NCBI GenBank assembly: GCA_964445985.1
Contig: CAYUMU010000003.1
Location: forward strand, 62,001 to 126,000
DNA length: 64,000 nt
Direction of reading: 5' to 3'
From: CAYUMU01 sp964445985
GTDB taxonomy: Bacteria > Planctomycetota > Planctomycetia > Pirellulales > S012-138
Position 1 is the first letter of the stretch; each line of letters starts with the position of its first letter. The position numbers were made by a program, and so were the translations under genes. The notes beneath the pieces were generated by a model. It saw nothing but the letters and a program-made list of their open reading frames with translations, was not told the origin of the DNA and did no database searches. This document shows positions 47,855-57,241 of the stretch, one piece after another.

Positions 47855-49042
47855 TTAAGCGATGACGCCCAAGGCGCGCCCCACCTTCGCGAAGGCTTCT
47901 ATCGCCTGCTCCAGATCTTTCCGGCTATGCGCGGCGGACATTTGCGCGCGGATTCGCGCTTGGCCCATCGGCACCACGGGAAATGAAAAGCCGATGACAT
48001 AAACGCCTTCAGCGAGCAACTGTTTCGCCATTTCGCTGGCCAGGCGAGCGTCTCCCAACATCACCGGAATAATGGCGTGTTCTCCGGGGACGAGGTTAAA
48101 CCCGAGCCGTGCCATTTCACTCCGAAAGAATGCCGCGTTGTCGCGCAATTGCGCGCGCAGATCGCCGCTGCTTTGCAGCAGTTTGAGCACCGCCACGCTC
48201 GTGGCCGCGATCACCGGCGCCAGCGTATTCGAAAACAAATACGGCCGCGAGCGCTGCCGCAGCCACTCCACCACTTCATTCCGACTGGCCGTGTAACCGC
48301 CCGATGCGCCCCCCAGCGCCTTGCCCAAGGTTCCGGTGACGATGTCCACCCGGTCCATCACGCCGCACCGCTCCGGCGTGCCGCGGCCTTCCTCGCCTAC
48401 AAAGCCCACGGCGTGCGAGTCATCGACCATCACCATCGCCCCATGGGTTTGCGCCAGATCGCAAATGCCCTGCAAATTGGCGATCACGCCATCCATGGAG
48501 AACACGCCATCGGTGGCAATCAGCTTGAACCGGCAGTCGGCCGCGGCTTGCAGTTGCTGCTCGAGATCGGCCATGTTGTTGTTGGCATACCTCAGTCGCC
48601 GTGCTTTGCAGAGCCGCACCCCATCGATAATGCTGGCGTGATTGAGCTGATCGCTGATCACGGCGTCTTCGGGGCCGAGCAAGGTTTCGAACAGGCCCGT
48701 GTTGGCGTCGAACGCCGAGGAATACAGAATGACGTCTTCTTGTCGCAGAAACTCGGCCAACTGCCGCTCAAGTTCTTTATGGATGGTTTGCGTGCCGCAA
48801 ATGAACCGCACGCTGGACATTCCAAAGCCAAACTGATCGAGCGCCGCCTGGGCCGCTTGCACCAAGCGTGGGTCGTTGGCCAGCCCCAGATAATTGTTCG
48901 CGCAAAGATTGATCACCCGCCGGCCGGAGGTATCCACCCAGGCCCCTTGCGGACTGCTCATCACGCGTTCAACTTTGTACAGCCCCCCATCTTGAAGCTG
49001 CTGGATTTGCTGCCGGAGATGATCCAGAAAGGCGGAATCCAT
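47855..49042 (-). CDS. kbl: 2-amino-3-ketobutyrate CoA ligase / glycine C-acetyltransferase
   Basis: The protein has 395 residues, typical for Kbl. It is a PLP-dependent alpha-oxoamine synthase: FLRQEDVILYSSAFDANTGLFE, the PLP-phosphate segment DDSHAVGFVGEEGRGTPE, and the Schiff-base lysine in TGTLGKALGGASGGY. It interconverts glycine plus acetyl-CoA with 2-amino-3-ketobutyrate in threonine degradation. No threonine dehydrogenase (tdh) gene is adjacent, which differs from the usual kbl-tdh pair. A 234-base spacer separates it from mqnD and 74 bases from flgL. Confidence 0.93.
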   Translation of the reverse strand: MDSAFLDHLRQQIQQLQDGGLYKVERVMSSPQGAWVDTSGRRVINLCANNYLGLANDPRLVQAAQAALDQFGFGMSSVRFICGTQTIHKELERQLAEFLRQEDVILYSSAFDANTGLFETLLGPEDAVISDQLNHASIIDGVRLCKARRLRYANNNMADLEQQLQAAADCRFKLIATDGVFSMDGVIANLQGICDLAQTHGAMVMVDDSHAVGFVGEEGRGTPERCGVMDRVDIVTGTLGKALGGASGGYTASRNEVVEWLRQRSRPYLFSNTLAPVIAATSVAVLKLLQSSGDLRAQLRDNAAFFRSEMARLGFNLVPGEHAIIPVMLGDARLASEMAKQLLAEGVYVIGFSFPVVPMGQARIRAQMSAAHSRKDLEQAIEAFAKVGRALGVIA

Positions 49043-49116
49043 AACTGACCTGCCAACGCACGGAGAGAAACGCGAAACAGGTTCGCAATCTTATCACAAT
49101 CCGCTGGGCTTCGTCG

Positions 49117-52077
49117 CTACAAGAAGTCGACCAGCGAAAGCCGCGAGATCTGCGCCAACGTGCGATACGAAGCCTCGAGGGCGGCCTGCCGCGACGTGAG
49201 ATTGATGATCGCCTCCACCAGGTCCACCTCGTATTCTTGCGAGAGAGCCGACTTGAGTTCGATCTCCTCGTTACCCAGTCGGACGGAAAGCGTATCGAGC
49301 CCCTGTTGGCGGGCTCCAATATCGGCGCGCGTGAAATTGAGATTGAGGTCCGCGGCGTTCAGCACTTCTACGGATCGAGTGATCCCATCCAGATCGCCAG
49401 CCAACAAGGCATCCCTGAGCCGCACTAAGGCGGTAAAGACGCCTTTCGTTTCTTTGGGATTTGCATCGATGCCAAGGATGGCTTCCGAGGCCCCGCCCGA
49501 AAATGGCACGGCCGCCGACGCGGCAACACTTCCGCTGCCGTTGTTGGCCGGATCGAGCGTGGTATCGAGTTCGGCTACGAACTGCGCGCTCAGCGCCGGA
49601 TTGGCCGCCAAGAGATTCACGGCGTGTTGGGCAGTGAAGCCCGCGGCGATATCGACCCGATACGTTAACACGTTGCCATTCAACGCTACCGTATTGGCGC
49701 CGCCAGGGTTGTCCACGATTTCCAGCTGAAATTGATTGCCGGCCGCGCCAATCTCTCGTGAACGCACCGTGAACGCATCGTTAGGGCCGGCGCCGTTGAG
49801 ACTGACGGAAGCCAGCGATCCGGGTTGCGTGGGTCCGCCGCTGGCCTGCTGATAGCCGAGCAGCCCCAGATCGTAAGCAGCGGTGCTATCGTCGGCCAGA
49901 ATGGTGAGTTGGCCAGAGCCGGTCAGATCGTCTTGATAAATCTCGATTCCGTTGCCCTGGACTGCCAATCGCGCCAGCACCTTGCCCCCCACGGCGGTGT
50001 TATCTGGATGCGTATTGATGCGATCGAGCAATTGGCCAATGGTCCGAACCGGCCCGGCGCCCCCGGCCAGCGATACCGGGGCCGCCGCCGCCAACGCGCC
50101 GCTGCCATCATTCCCCGGATCAGCGGAAGTATCGAGTTGCGCCTGGACCCGGCTAGCAACACTGCTGTTGGCCGCCACCAAATCGATCGCGTCTTGCGCT
50201 GTGAGTCCGGCCGCAAGATCGGCGCTAATGGTCAGCAGCCCGCCCGACAAGCTGACCGATGACGCTCCGCCCGGCCCGCTGTCTACAATTTGCACGCGCA
50301 GCTCATTTCCCTGCCCGCCAGGCGTGAGCGCCGTAAAGGTCAGCGCATTGTTCACACCCGCTTGATTCACCGTCGCGGTGGCTGCCAGCGATTCGTCGAG
50401 CGCAACCGTGAAGGTTGTGCCGTCTTTGCGCTGAATGGAAAATTGCCGGGGCTGAGGAAAGTCACTGCTGCTGGGAGCGACGCCCCTCCCAAAGTTCAAC
50501 GAGCTTAGTTCGGTGGATGGATTGAAGCTCCGCAAACCAAGCTGGGTGGCGGTTTGGCCACCGTTCTCGCCAATCGCAAAATCACCTCCACTGAGCCGCG
50601 AGCGAATATCGATGCCTGTGCGATCGCTATTGATTTCGGCCAGCACTCCGGCTTCGGAGCCATTGAGAATATTCAGCACGTCGTTGATTGTTTGGGCCGA
50701 TGTAAAACTAATTGTGTAAGTCTTGCCACCATTCACAATTTGAATGCCAGACGTCTTGTCGAACTCAATTCCTGTCCCGCCGACGGTGGTGGTCGTCGAT
50801 ACGGCAACCGCTCCCGTGCCATTGCTGCCTGTCGCCAACGACGCCCTGAAATCGACCGCGGCCGCCGATTGATTGATGGCGTCGATCACGGTCTGAGCGG
50901 TGGACGCTCCCGCCTCGATGCTCACCTGAATCGTCTTCGCAACGGCGTCGTATACCACGCTTTCACTGCCGGCCACGCCTCCGCTTACCAGCGAAACGCT
51001 GTAACCATCGAACGCTTGGCCTCGTACGTTGGCCGTCACATTGAACGTGCCCTGCGGCGTTCCCGCTGCAATCCGCGCGTTGCTGCTCACCCCCAGTACA
51101 TTGCTAAGCGAGGTCGTCGAGCGCAGGATCGGATTGACATCTTGCCCCACGATGGGCGCGGTTCCCACGCCAAGCTCTTGCAATATTCCGAGATCGCGCG
51201 CGGTCGTTCCTCCCGCCACCTCGCGGATTGTCAGATTGCCTTGATCGATCTGAACATTGATCCCCTGCGATGTCACCCAGGCGCTCACCTGACTGCCACT
51301 CAGGTTGGCCGATTGCAGCAACCGCACCACATCTCCCGTTGTCTCGGCGCGGCTGATATCGACCGTGGCCGTCGCGCCCGTGCCGTTGGCGAGCGTAATG
51401 CTGCCGGCCGTCACTCCGCGCCCACCATTCAAGTCGGCCAGCCGTGTGCGGTCGGTGACGACGGGGTTGAGGTCGGACGTGCCTCTCACGGCCTCCGAAA
51501 TGGCGCCGAACACCTGCTGCCCCGTTACGTTGGTGGCAAACAAGGCATCGATGTCGGCGTAGCTCAGCAAGCTCAGCTCATTGCCGTTGTACTTTACCTG
51601 ATCGCCGAAAAATTCGAACGGTCGCACATTGGTTTGCGACCCGGCGAACAGATAACGACCGCGAAACTGCTGATTCCCGACATCAACCAACTGCCGAATG
51701 GCCTGCTCAACCTGCTGCGCGGCCGCCGCCTGGGCGTCGCGACTCGTGGTGTTCGACGATACCGAAACTGCCAGCCCGCGAACCTCGGCCAGGATATTCG
51801 ACACCGAAGATAGCGCCGCATCGCTCGCCGACAAAAATGACTGATTCGTCGACAGATTGGTTTGAACTTGCGACTTCCGCTCCAATAACTTCTGTAAACT
51901 GATCGTGCGCAGGGCCGCCGGCGCATCTTCGCTGGGCAGCGTGAACCTGACTCCCGTGCTCAGTTGATTCTGAATGCGGAACAGTTCACTCTGGTCAAAG
52001 CGAACCTGACTGAGCAATCGCGAAGACACCAGCGCGTCGCTGATTCGCGTCGATGATAGAGGGATAATGCTCGTCAT
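49117..52077 (-). CDS. flgL: hook-filament junction protein FlgL, oversized with repeated central domains
   Basis: The protein has 986 residues from the ATG at 52075-52077 (MTSIIPLSSTRISD), far above the usual 300-400. The N-terminal helices (LFRIQNQLSTGVRFTLPSED) and the C-terminal end (QAALEASYRTLAQISRLSLVDFL) are flagellin-type. The large middle carries flagellin-insert-like stretches (GKTYTISFTSAQTINDVLN) and three homologous ~100-residue repeats coded at about 50770-51064, 50065-50362 and 49484-49799, the last two especially alike. FlgL joins hook and filament. The insertions should form surface domains at the junction. Last gene of the flagellar run. Confidence 0.9.
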   Translation of the reverse strand: MTSIIPLSSTRISDALVSSRLLSQVRFDQSELFRIQNQLSTGVRFTLPSEDAPAALRTISLQKLLERKSQVQTNLSTNQSFLSASDAALSSVSNILAEVRGLAVSVSSNTTSRDAQAAAAQQVEQAIRQLVDVGNQQFRGRYLFAGSQTNVRPFEFFGDQVKYNGNELSLLSYADIDALFATNVTGQQVFGAISEAVRGTSDLNPVVTDRTRLADLNGGRGVTAGSITLANGTGATATVDISRAETTGDVVRLLQSANLSGSQVSAWVTSQGINVQIDQGNLTIREVAGGTTARDLGILQELGVGTAPIVGQDVNPILRSTTSLSNVLGVSSNARIAAGTPQGTFNVTANVRGQAFDGYSVSLVSGGVAGSESVVYDAVAKTIQVSIEAGASTAQTVIDAINQSAAAVDFRASLATGSNGTGAVAVSTTTTVGGTGIEFDKTSGIQIVNGGKTYTISFTSAQTINDVLNILNGSEAGVLAEINSDRTGIDIRSRLSGGDFAIGENGGQTATQLGLRSFNPSTELSSLNFGRGVAPSSSDFPQPRQFSIQRKDGTTFTVALDESLAATATVNQAGVNNALTFTALTPGGQGNELRVQIVDSGPGGASSVSLSGGLLTISADLAAGLTAQDAIDLVAANSSVASRVQAQLDTSADPGNDGSGALAAAAPVSLAGGAGPVRTIGQLLDRINTHPDNTAVGGKVLARLAVQGNGIEIYQDDLTGSGQLTILADDSTAAYDLGLLGYQQASGGPTQPGSLASVSLNGAGPNDAFTVRSREIGAAGNQFQLEIVDNPGGANTVALNGNVLTYRVDIAAGFTAQHAVNLLAANPALSAQFVAELDTTLDPANNGSGSVAASAAVPFSGGASEAILGIDANPKETKGVFTALVRLRDALLAGDLDGITRSVEVLNAADLNLNFTRADIGARQQGLDTLSVRLGNEEIELKSALSQEYEVDLVEAIINLTSRQAALEASYRTLAQISRLSLVDFL

Positions 52078-52168
52078 GATGATTGTCTGATGGTTACGCT
52101 GTCGATGAGGCAACAACTTCTAGGACGACGGACCCGTCACGCGAGCCCCGGCTTTGGGCTGGGCATAT

Positions 52169-53869
52169 CTATAAATTCACCAGGATTCCCAAGAGTTCGT
52201 CAATCGTGGCGATGTACCGCGCGGTCGCCTGGAATGCCCGCTGATACTGCATCAACCGAATCGTCTCTTCATCGAGGCTCACGCCGCTAACCGAAAGGTG
52301 TTGGGCTGACAGCGTGTCTTCAAAGACCCGGTAGCCGTTGGCGATTGAACCGGCAACGCTCGACGACTGCGTCACATCGCCCACCAGGCGATCGTACAGG
52401 TCGCTAATCGTAATTCCACTCTGCGAGCCAATCGGCCGATCCAAGAATCCGCCCAATTCCACGGCTCCGGCGGTATCCACGCCAATTCCCCCTCGGCTGG
52501 CGGCAAACTTGCCTGGGTCGGACAACATGGCCTGGATCACACCAATATCGCCCGCGGCCGTACCTCGGAAAAAAGTATTGATGCCGAGCGCGGCAAGAAT
52601 TCCGCTCGTGTCGTTGGCGAACGCAATCTCCTGCTGGCTCGATTCCGACCGAATCTGCAAATGACCTTGCGCATCGACGCTCGCGATCACACCGTCGATC
52701 GCCGACAGTTGGGCCACGAGGTTGTTGAGCGTAGTGTCGTCGCCGTCCAGCCCATCCAGATCCAGAAAGACATCCGAACGTTCCGTCAAGCCCGTCTGAC
52801 GATGATAGACCTGAATCTGAAACGAACCATTGCTGGCCGTGAAGGGCAGTCCCGCCTGATTCAGCGCCGCGCTGGCGTCTTCCACGGCAAACTCGCTGAC
52901 AATGTCCTGGTAGCCGCTCAAACCCTGCCCCGAAGAAAACACACGATTGAACTCGAAAATGAGCGTGCTGGCGAAGTCGTCCAATTCTTCGAGGAATCCG
53001 CCCAGGATCTCGTCTCGTGAAGTCAGCAACCCGGCCAGTTCGCCACCCGACGCTTGAAGAGGCTCATCCGTATCTGCGAACCGAATCCTGGCGACCGTCA
53101 GACCGCGGTCGCCTTCGTAATAGGTCTCGACTTCGCGTCGAATGCCCTCAAACACCAGAAAACTGCCATTCAGCGACACGTTGACCGTGCCGTTGGTCTG
53201 CTCGTCAATGCGCACATTGGCCAGTTCCGACAGTTTGGTAAGTGCCACGCTTCGCTGATCGCGCAGCCCGACGGCGTCGCTTCGCGACACCGATCCGCCT
53301 TCGACCTGCGCGATCTGGATGTTCAACTTTCGAACTTCTTCGGTCAAACGGTTAATGTCGCCGGAAATCGAAACCACTCGCTCGTTCAGATCGCGGCGAT
53401 TTGCCTGCACGCGTTGCGATAGCCGTTGGATATCTTCCGTTAGCGATTTGCCCTGCAGGGCGGCCAAATGCCGCACGCCGGCATCTTCTGGCTGATTCAG
53501 CACTTCGTGAATGCTGGCCACAAAATCGTTCAGCGCGGTACTCAAGTCGGTTTCACTCAACTCGCCGATCAATTGCTCCAACTTGAGATAGGTTTCGCGT
53601 TGCACATCCGCATTGACGCGATCGCTGGTGGCGCTCCGCAATTGCTTTTCGACAAACTTGTCGACCTTTTGCACAATGGCCTGAACATCAACTCCCAACC
53701 CCAGCAGCAACTTCCCCTGCCGCTGCGTGGGGCCGGGCGACAACACCACTTCTTCGCGGATATATCCCGGCGTGTTGACATTGGCAATATTCTGCCCCAC
53801 CACCTGCATGCCAATTTGATTGGCCCGCAGGGCGTTGTTTGCCAACTGTATGGAGCTATAAAGCGACAT
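52169..53869 (-). CDS. flgK: flagellar hook-associated protein FlgK
   Basis: The protein has 566 residues from the ATG at 53867-53869. The N-terminus (LYSSIQLANNALRANQIGMQVVGQNIANVNTPGYIREEV) is the FlgK/FlgE-type rod-hook motif, and the C-terminus (RLMQYQRAFQATARYIATIDELLGILVNL) is the matching helix. FlgK is the first hook-filament junction protein, exported through the flagellar type III apparatus. The middle is a large, less conserved domain with no oddity in length. It stands between flgN and flgL, as in many flagellar operons. Confidence 0.95.
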   Translation of the reverse strand: MSLYSSIQLANNALRANQIGMQVVGQNIANVNTPGYIREEVVLSPGPTQRQGKLLLGLGVDVQAIVQKVDKFVEKQLRSATSDRVNADVQRETYLKLEQLIGELSETDLSTALNDFVASIHEVLNQPEDAGVRHLAALQGKSLTEDIQRLSQRVQANRRDLNERVVSISGDINRLTEEVRKLNIQIAQVEGGSVSRSDAVGLRDQRSVALTKLSELANVRIDEQTNGTVNVSLNGSFLVFEGIRREVETYYEGDRGLTVARIRFADTDEPLQASGGELAGLLTSRDEILGGFLEELDDFASTLIFEFNRVFSSGQGLSGYQDIVSEFAVEDASAALNQAGLPFTASNGSFQIQVYHRQTGLTERSDVFLDLDGLDGDDTTLNNLVAQLSAIDGVIASVDAQGHLQIRSESSQQEIAFANDTSGILAALGINTFFRGTAAGDIGVIQAMLSDPGKFAASRGGIGVDTAGAVELGGFLDRPIGSQSGITISDLYDRLVGDVTQSSSVAGSIANGYRVFEDTLSAQHLSVSGVSLDEETIRLMQYQRAFQATARYIATIDELLGILVNL

Positions 53870-54028
53870 CGCAACAATGCCCAACCAGAAAAGTTAACAG
53901 GCTCAGAACCTTGAAATGCCCACCGCGACCAACCCTTCGGGCTACGTGAGGCATTCGTATGCCCCGTCTACCCAGGCTGGCAAGTGCATCGCCATCGCCG
54001 ACGACAGCCAAACGGCTCTCACACTTAC

Positions 54029-54535
54029 CTATACTTCTTGATCCACCAGACCTCCCGTAGGACCCGAGCTCGCCGACGCCTCCAACTTGTAGGTGGGTTG
54101 CAAACGGCCGCCGGTGGCGATGATCTCCAACACCTGCGAGAGATGAATCATAGCGCGTTGATGCAGCACCCAATTCGATAGGTTGCGCTGCCGCAACAAT
54201 GCCATTTGCTGCTCGGTTTGATCCAATCGCTGCTCGACATCACGCCGCCGCTCGCTCCCCGACAGCTTTCCGGCAAGTTCCCGCAAGGTCTCGTGAGACG
54301 CTCCGTCGCCATCCGCGTTCTTGAGGAGTCCCGTTCGCTGGTCATGGCAGTCCTGTAGACGCGCGAGCAATTCCTGCTCGCGGGCCTGAAGACCAGCCAA
54401 ATCCAACTCGGTTGCCGGATTCAGCAGCATGCGCTGCTTGTCCAACAGCACCGCCAGCCAATCCTGCTGTACCGACGACAGTTCTTCGAGCAACTCAGGC
54501 AATGCTACTTCCCACGACAGTTCTTGAGTTGTCAT
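54029..54535 (-). CDS. flgN: FlgN-like flagellar export chaperone
   Basis: The protein has 168 residues, mostly predicted helix. The first half (LPELLEELSSVQQDWLAVLLDKQRML) and the strong Leu/Gln/Glu content fit the FlgN family, which is diverse in sequence; the position directly upstream of flgK and flgL supports it, since FlgN is the chaperone of both. No cysteines and no membrane segment. A FlgM-like anti-sigma gene, often adjacent, is not seen. Confidence 0.75.
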   Translation of the reverse strand: MTTQELSWEVALPELLEELSSVQQDWLAVLLDKQRMLLNPATELDLAGLQAREQELLARLQDCHDQRTGLLKNADGDGASHETLRELAGKLSGSERRRDVEQRLDQTEQQMALLRQRNLSNWVLHQRAMIHLSQVLEIIATGGRLQPTYKLEASASSGPTGGLVDQEV

Positions 54536-54646
54536 CTCTGCTGGTCCCCCTCAGCGATATCATTCGAAGTCATTTCGACCGCACCGTTGATTTCTTGAGC
54601 ATGCTGAACCACCATTTCGCTCGCTGGCCGTTGCGGAACTGCCGGC

Positions 54647-55081
54647 TTACAACTCGGCGTCGAACGAAACCTGGCTCCGCGAGCCAAACTGCAAGTTGTA
54701 CATCGTTTCGGCAATCTGACCACCTTGGGCCGAGGTCATCCGCTCCGTCAGCACCTGATCCAACTGCTGCTGAAAAATCTCTTCCGTTTGGCCACCATGA
54801 AAATAGGCCGGCTTGTCGAGCGACTCCCGCATGGTCTTAAACAGCTGGCCGAAGAGTGTCTGCCCCACAAAGTTGGTGAACTGCTGCTTCAGTTCCGAGT
54901 CGTCGCTGCCCTCGGGTCGAAGGGTCGCGGTCTCAGAGCCAGTGGCGGAAGACGGCATGGCGCCCGCGGCGCGCAGCACATCGGCAAAATCGCCGCTGGC
55001 AGCGTTGGAGTTGTCGGCGCCTTTGCCCACCGCCAAGGAATCAGCCGCCGAGAATGATGATAGGACGCTGGAAATGTTCAT
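54647..55081 (-). CDS. FlgJ-type rod-binding protein without muramidase domain
   Basis: The protein has 144 residues from the ATG at 55079-55081 (MNISSVLSS). The C-terminal half (FTNFVGQTLFGQLFKTMRESLDKPAYFHGGQTEEIFQQQLDQVL) matches the N-terminal rod-binding domain of FlgJ, including the Gly-Gly and the helix after it. The second, peptidoglycan-hydrolase domain of enterobacterial FlgJ is absent, as in many other phyla where a separate enzyme does that work. It caps the growing rod. It lies 66 bases after flgI. Confidence 0.85.
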   Translation of the reverse strand: MNISSVLSSFSAADSLAVGKGADNSNAASGDFADVLRAAGAMPSSATGSETATLRPEGSDDSELKQQFTNFVGQTLFGQLFKTMRESLDKPAYFHGGQTEEIFQQQLDQVLTERMTSAQGGQIAETMYNLQFGSRSQVSFDAEL

Positions 55082-55147
55082 GGTCTTATTCTTCGTCAAT
55101 TCCAAGTACGCAACATTCGCCCAAGCTAAAAAAGCACACATCAATTT

Positions 55148-56239
55148 TCATTCAATAATCAGGCGGCCACGCAACTTCCCGTTCCGCTCCAGACCTTTGA
55201 GAATGTCTATGATGTCTTTCGTGGGCACCTTGACCGCGTTCAATGCCTCGAGCAGCGACTTCAACTGCGTGGGGTTGGCATGCTCGGGATCAATTCCCAC
55301 GAACGGATCACCCTGAATCGCGCCTGTTTCCACCACAATATTGCGGTGCGTTACTACCGCGGGTCCGATCTCCACGTCACCACTAATCACAACACTTCCC
55401 GTGCGCTCATTCACAACCACGCGCGCATCCGTTCGGATTTCATCCAAAGGAAGATTCATGATCTGGGCCACGAACTCCACGGGAAACTTCTGATATTGCT
55501 GCGGGATGGCCACGACCACGTTCACCTGATTGATCGCCATCGCTGGCCGAATATATTGCGTGCCATAGGGGGTCGACTGCTGGCTGGCGAACTGCTCATT
55601 GACAAGATCTGAAATTTCCTGGGCCATGACAAAGCTGGCTTGATTCGGATTGATCACGAGCGTGATACGGCCCTCTTTCACGTACGGGTTGAAGAAATCT
55701 TCCACCAAACGACACCCGCCGTGCACGCTAGCCGTGTTGACATTCGTGGGGTCGATGGCGAGATCGCCCTGCGAAAAACCGTAGACCTTGGTGTTGCCCG
55801 GCTGCACATCTTGCATGGGAGTAACAAAAAGTCGCCCCCCAGCGAGGCTTTTCGCCGACCCAATCGAGCTTACCCGGCAATTGAGGCGGTCACCGTCGCG
55901 GGCGCCTCCCGATGGCACGGTTGCCGACACCATCACCAACGCCACGTTTTTGGCGTCGATAATCTCCGCGAGGCCGCCCCCGCCCAGGGGATGCTCCATC
56001 AATTGCAGTGTTGCCGCCAGGCTGCGAATGGTTGGCAGAAACTTGTTGCTGTCTCCCGTGCCTCGCAAGCCAATCACCAGGCCCATGCCCACCAGTTCGT
56101 TCTCTTCTTGTCCCTTAACGCGACACACGTCGATCAGGCGAGTCTGAGCGATGGCCAACTCCGGCACGATGGACAGCAATGCCATTGCGACCGCTGATGC
56201 GATGAGCCAGGTGCGGCGACATGTCTGATTGGTTTTCAT
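55148..56239 (-). CDS. flgI: flagellar P-ring protein FlgI
   Basis: The protein has 363 residues. The N-terminus has a signal peptide (LIASAVAMALLSIVPELAIAQ), after which LIDVCRVKGQEENELVGMGLVIGLRGTGD and VMVSATVPSGGARDGD are family signatures. FlgI forms the peptidoglycan-level ring around the rod, and depends on the chaperone FlgA encoded upstream. The length is normal. It follows flgH by 70 bases. Confidence 0.96.
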   Translation of the reverse strand: MKTNQTCRRTWLIASAVAMALLSIVPELAIAQTRLIDVCRVKGQEENELVGMGLVIGLRGTGDSNKFLPTIRSLAATLQLMEHPLGGGGLAEIIDAKNVALVMVSATVPSGGARDGDRLNCRVSSIGSAKSLAGGRLFVTPMQDVQPGNTKVYGFSQGDLAIDPTNVNTASVHGGCRLVEDFFNPYVKEGRITLVINPNQASFVMAQEISDLVNEQFASQQSTPYGTQYIRPAMAINQVNVVVAIPQQYQKFPVEFVAQIMNLPLDEIRTDARVVVNERTGSVVISGDVEIGPAVVTHRNIVVETGAIQGDPFVGIDPEHANPTQLKSLLEALNAVKVPTKDIIDILKGLERNGKLRGRLIIE

Positions 56240-56309
56240 AGTCTTGGCGATTCAATGCTGGCGAGAAGTTGGAAAGATCGAAGGCGCGGCACGCCCCAGC
56301 ACTCTCGTG

Positions 56310-57011
56310 CTAGAAGGGTGACACGGTATCCCAGAACTTCATGAACCAGCCGCGTCGATACGCATCGCGGACGTGACCCATTTCTCGCTTATTCACAGTC
56401 AGATCGGAGACATTCTCACTGAGCACGCGGTTGTTGGGCAGCACATCTTCAGGCCGCACTTCGCCGGTTAGCGTTTGCTCCCAGACTTCCTCATTATTTT
56501 TGACGGTTTGTTGAGCCTCGATTACCAGGTTGCCATTCGGTCGCACGTCTTTCACTCTGGCGGCGATCGTGAACTGGAGGCGGTCGATGGTTTCAATCTC
56601 GTTCTCGGCCCGATATTGCGTGTTCAGCTTACCCTGAACTCGAGGATCGCCTTCGTTTTGCAAGGCGGGCTTAAGCGACAGACCTCGCAACTCAATCCAG
56701 TCCAGCAAGCGAGCATCGTAGTCCGCCCGCTTGCGTCGTTGTACTTCGGCCTCACTCAGAAATGACGTGCGAATATTGACTACCACCGTGATAATATCGT
56801 GCTTCTGAATCGTGCGCGGCGGCGTGGGGGCAATATAATAGAAGGAAGTGTCTTGCACGGTCAGCGGTCGGCCGTGCACCACCTCGCGAACGAGCGTACC
56901 ACTTTGTGCATTTGCCACGCCGACTCCGGCAAGCAACATCAGACCCACCACACCACCCAGGCTCAGGGATCGGAGCGTATTAGGAACCCATGAAGAATAA
57001 TTGTCGGGCAT
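56310..57011 (-). CDS. flgH: flagellar L-ring protein FlgH
   Basis: The protein has 233 residues from the ATG at 57009-57011, which has gaaagg six bases upstream and starts directly before the signal segment (GVVGLMLLAGVGVANAQS). Upstream ATGs at 57113 and 57194 are in frame but give long, low-quality extensions. FlgH signatures are ITVVVNIRTSFLSEA-like and LTVNKREMGHVRD near the end. FlgH builds the outer-membrane ring. The signal has no lipobox Cys, unlike enterobacterial FlgH, which is a lipoprotein. The Shine-Dalgarno lies in an inverted repeat (57018-57057). Confidence 0.9.
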   Translation of the reverse strand: MPDNYSSWVPNTLRSLSLGGVVGLMLLAGVGVANAQSGTLVREVVHGRPLTVQDTSFYYIAPTPPRTIQKHDIITVVVNIRTSFLSEAEVQRRKRADYDARLLDWIELRGLSLKPALQNEGDPRVQGKLNTQYRAENEIETIDRLQFTIAARVKDVRPNGNLVIEAQQTVKNNEEVWEQTLTGEVRPEDVLPNNRVLSENVSDLTVNKREMGHVRDAYRRGWFMKFWDTVSPF

Positions 57012-57017
57012 AGTCGC

Positions 57018-57057
57018 CTTTCGCTCCGCGAAAGGATTTGCTTTCGCGGAGCGAAAG
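57018..57057 (-). promoter_or_regulatory. perfect 17-bp inverted repeat at the flgH start
   Basis: The arms ctttcgctccgcgaaag (57018-57034) and ctttcgcggagcgaaag (57041-57057) are exact reverse complements, separated by six bases. Each arm is also a hairpin on its own (7-bp stem, 3-base loop). The arm nearest the gene holds the flgH ribosome-binding site (57017-57022) and ends six bases from the start codon. A long hairpin or two small ones could therefore form, and either would hide the site. It may also be a repeat-type element with a chance position. Confidence 0.8.
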
Positions 57058-57150
57058 CCGACTTTGTTTTTCGTGCAATCCTTACGGGTCGCGTTATTAA
57101 GATTCGTGCTCATTTCATTCCCGCCTGCAGTTATGTTCCTATAGAGCCCT

Positions 57151-57172
57151 GCGGCACGCGGCGTCGTGCCGC
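57151..57172. other. perfect 8-bp hairpin in the flgA-flgH spacer
   Basis: gcggcacg (57151-57158) and cgtgccgc (57165-57172) flank a 6-base loop. The stem is all strong pairs. Neither side has a T-run, so it is not a plain terminator; it could stabilise or attenuate the message between flgA (ending 57242) and flgH. The wider spacer 57012-57241 holds no gene. Confidence 0.6.
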
Positions 57173-57241
57173 CTATTGTTTTGTGCCCAACCATGATGCT
57201 GTCGCTTCTAAATCCTCATGTTCACTCACTGGATGCGTGGC

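Noticed and set aside
50554..51813. 419-codon open frame opposite flgL
   Set aside because: It is antisense to a clear FlgL, with Arg/His-rich random composition.
54532..54723. small frame between flgN and the FlgJ-type gene, as a FlgM candidate
   Set aside because: The frame overlaps the real rod-binding gene, and its sequence lacks the FlgM helices.
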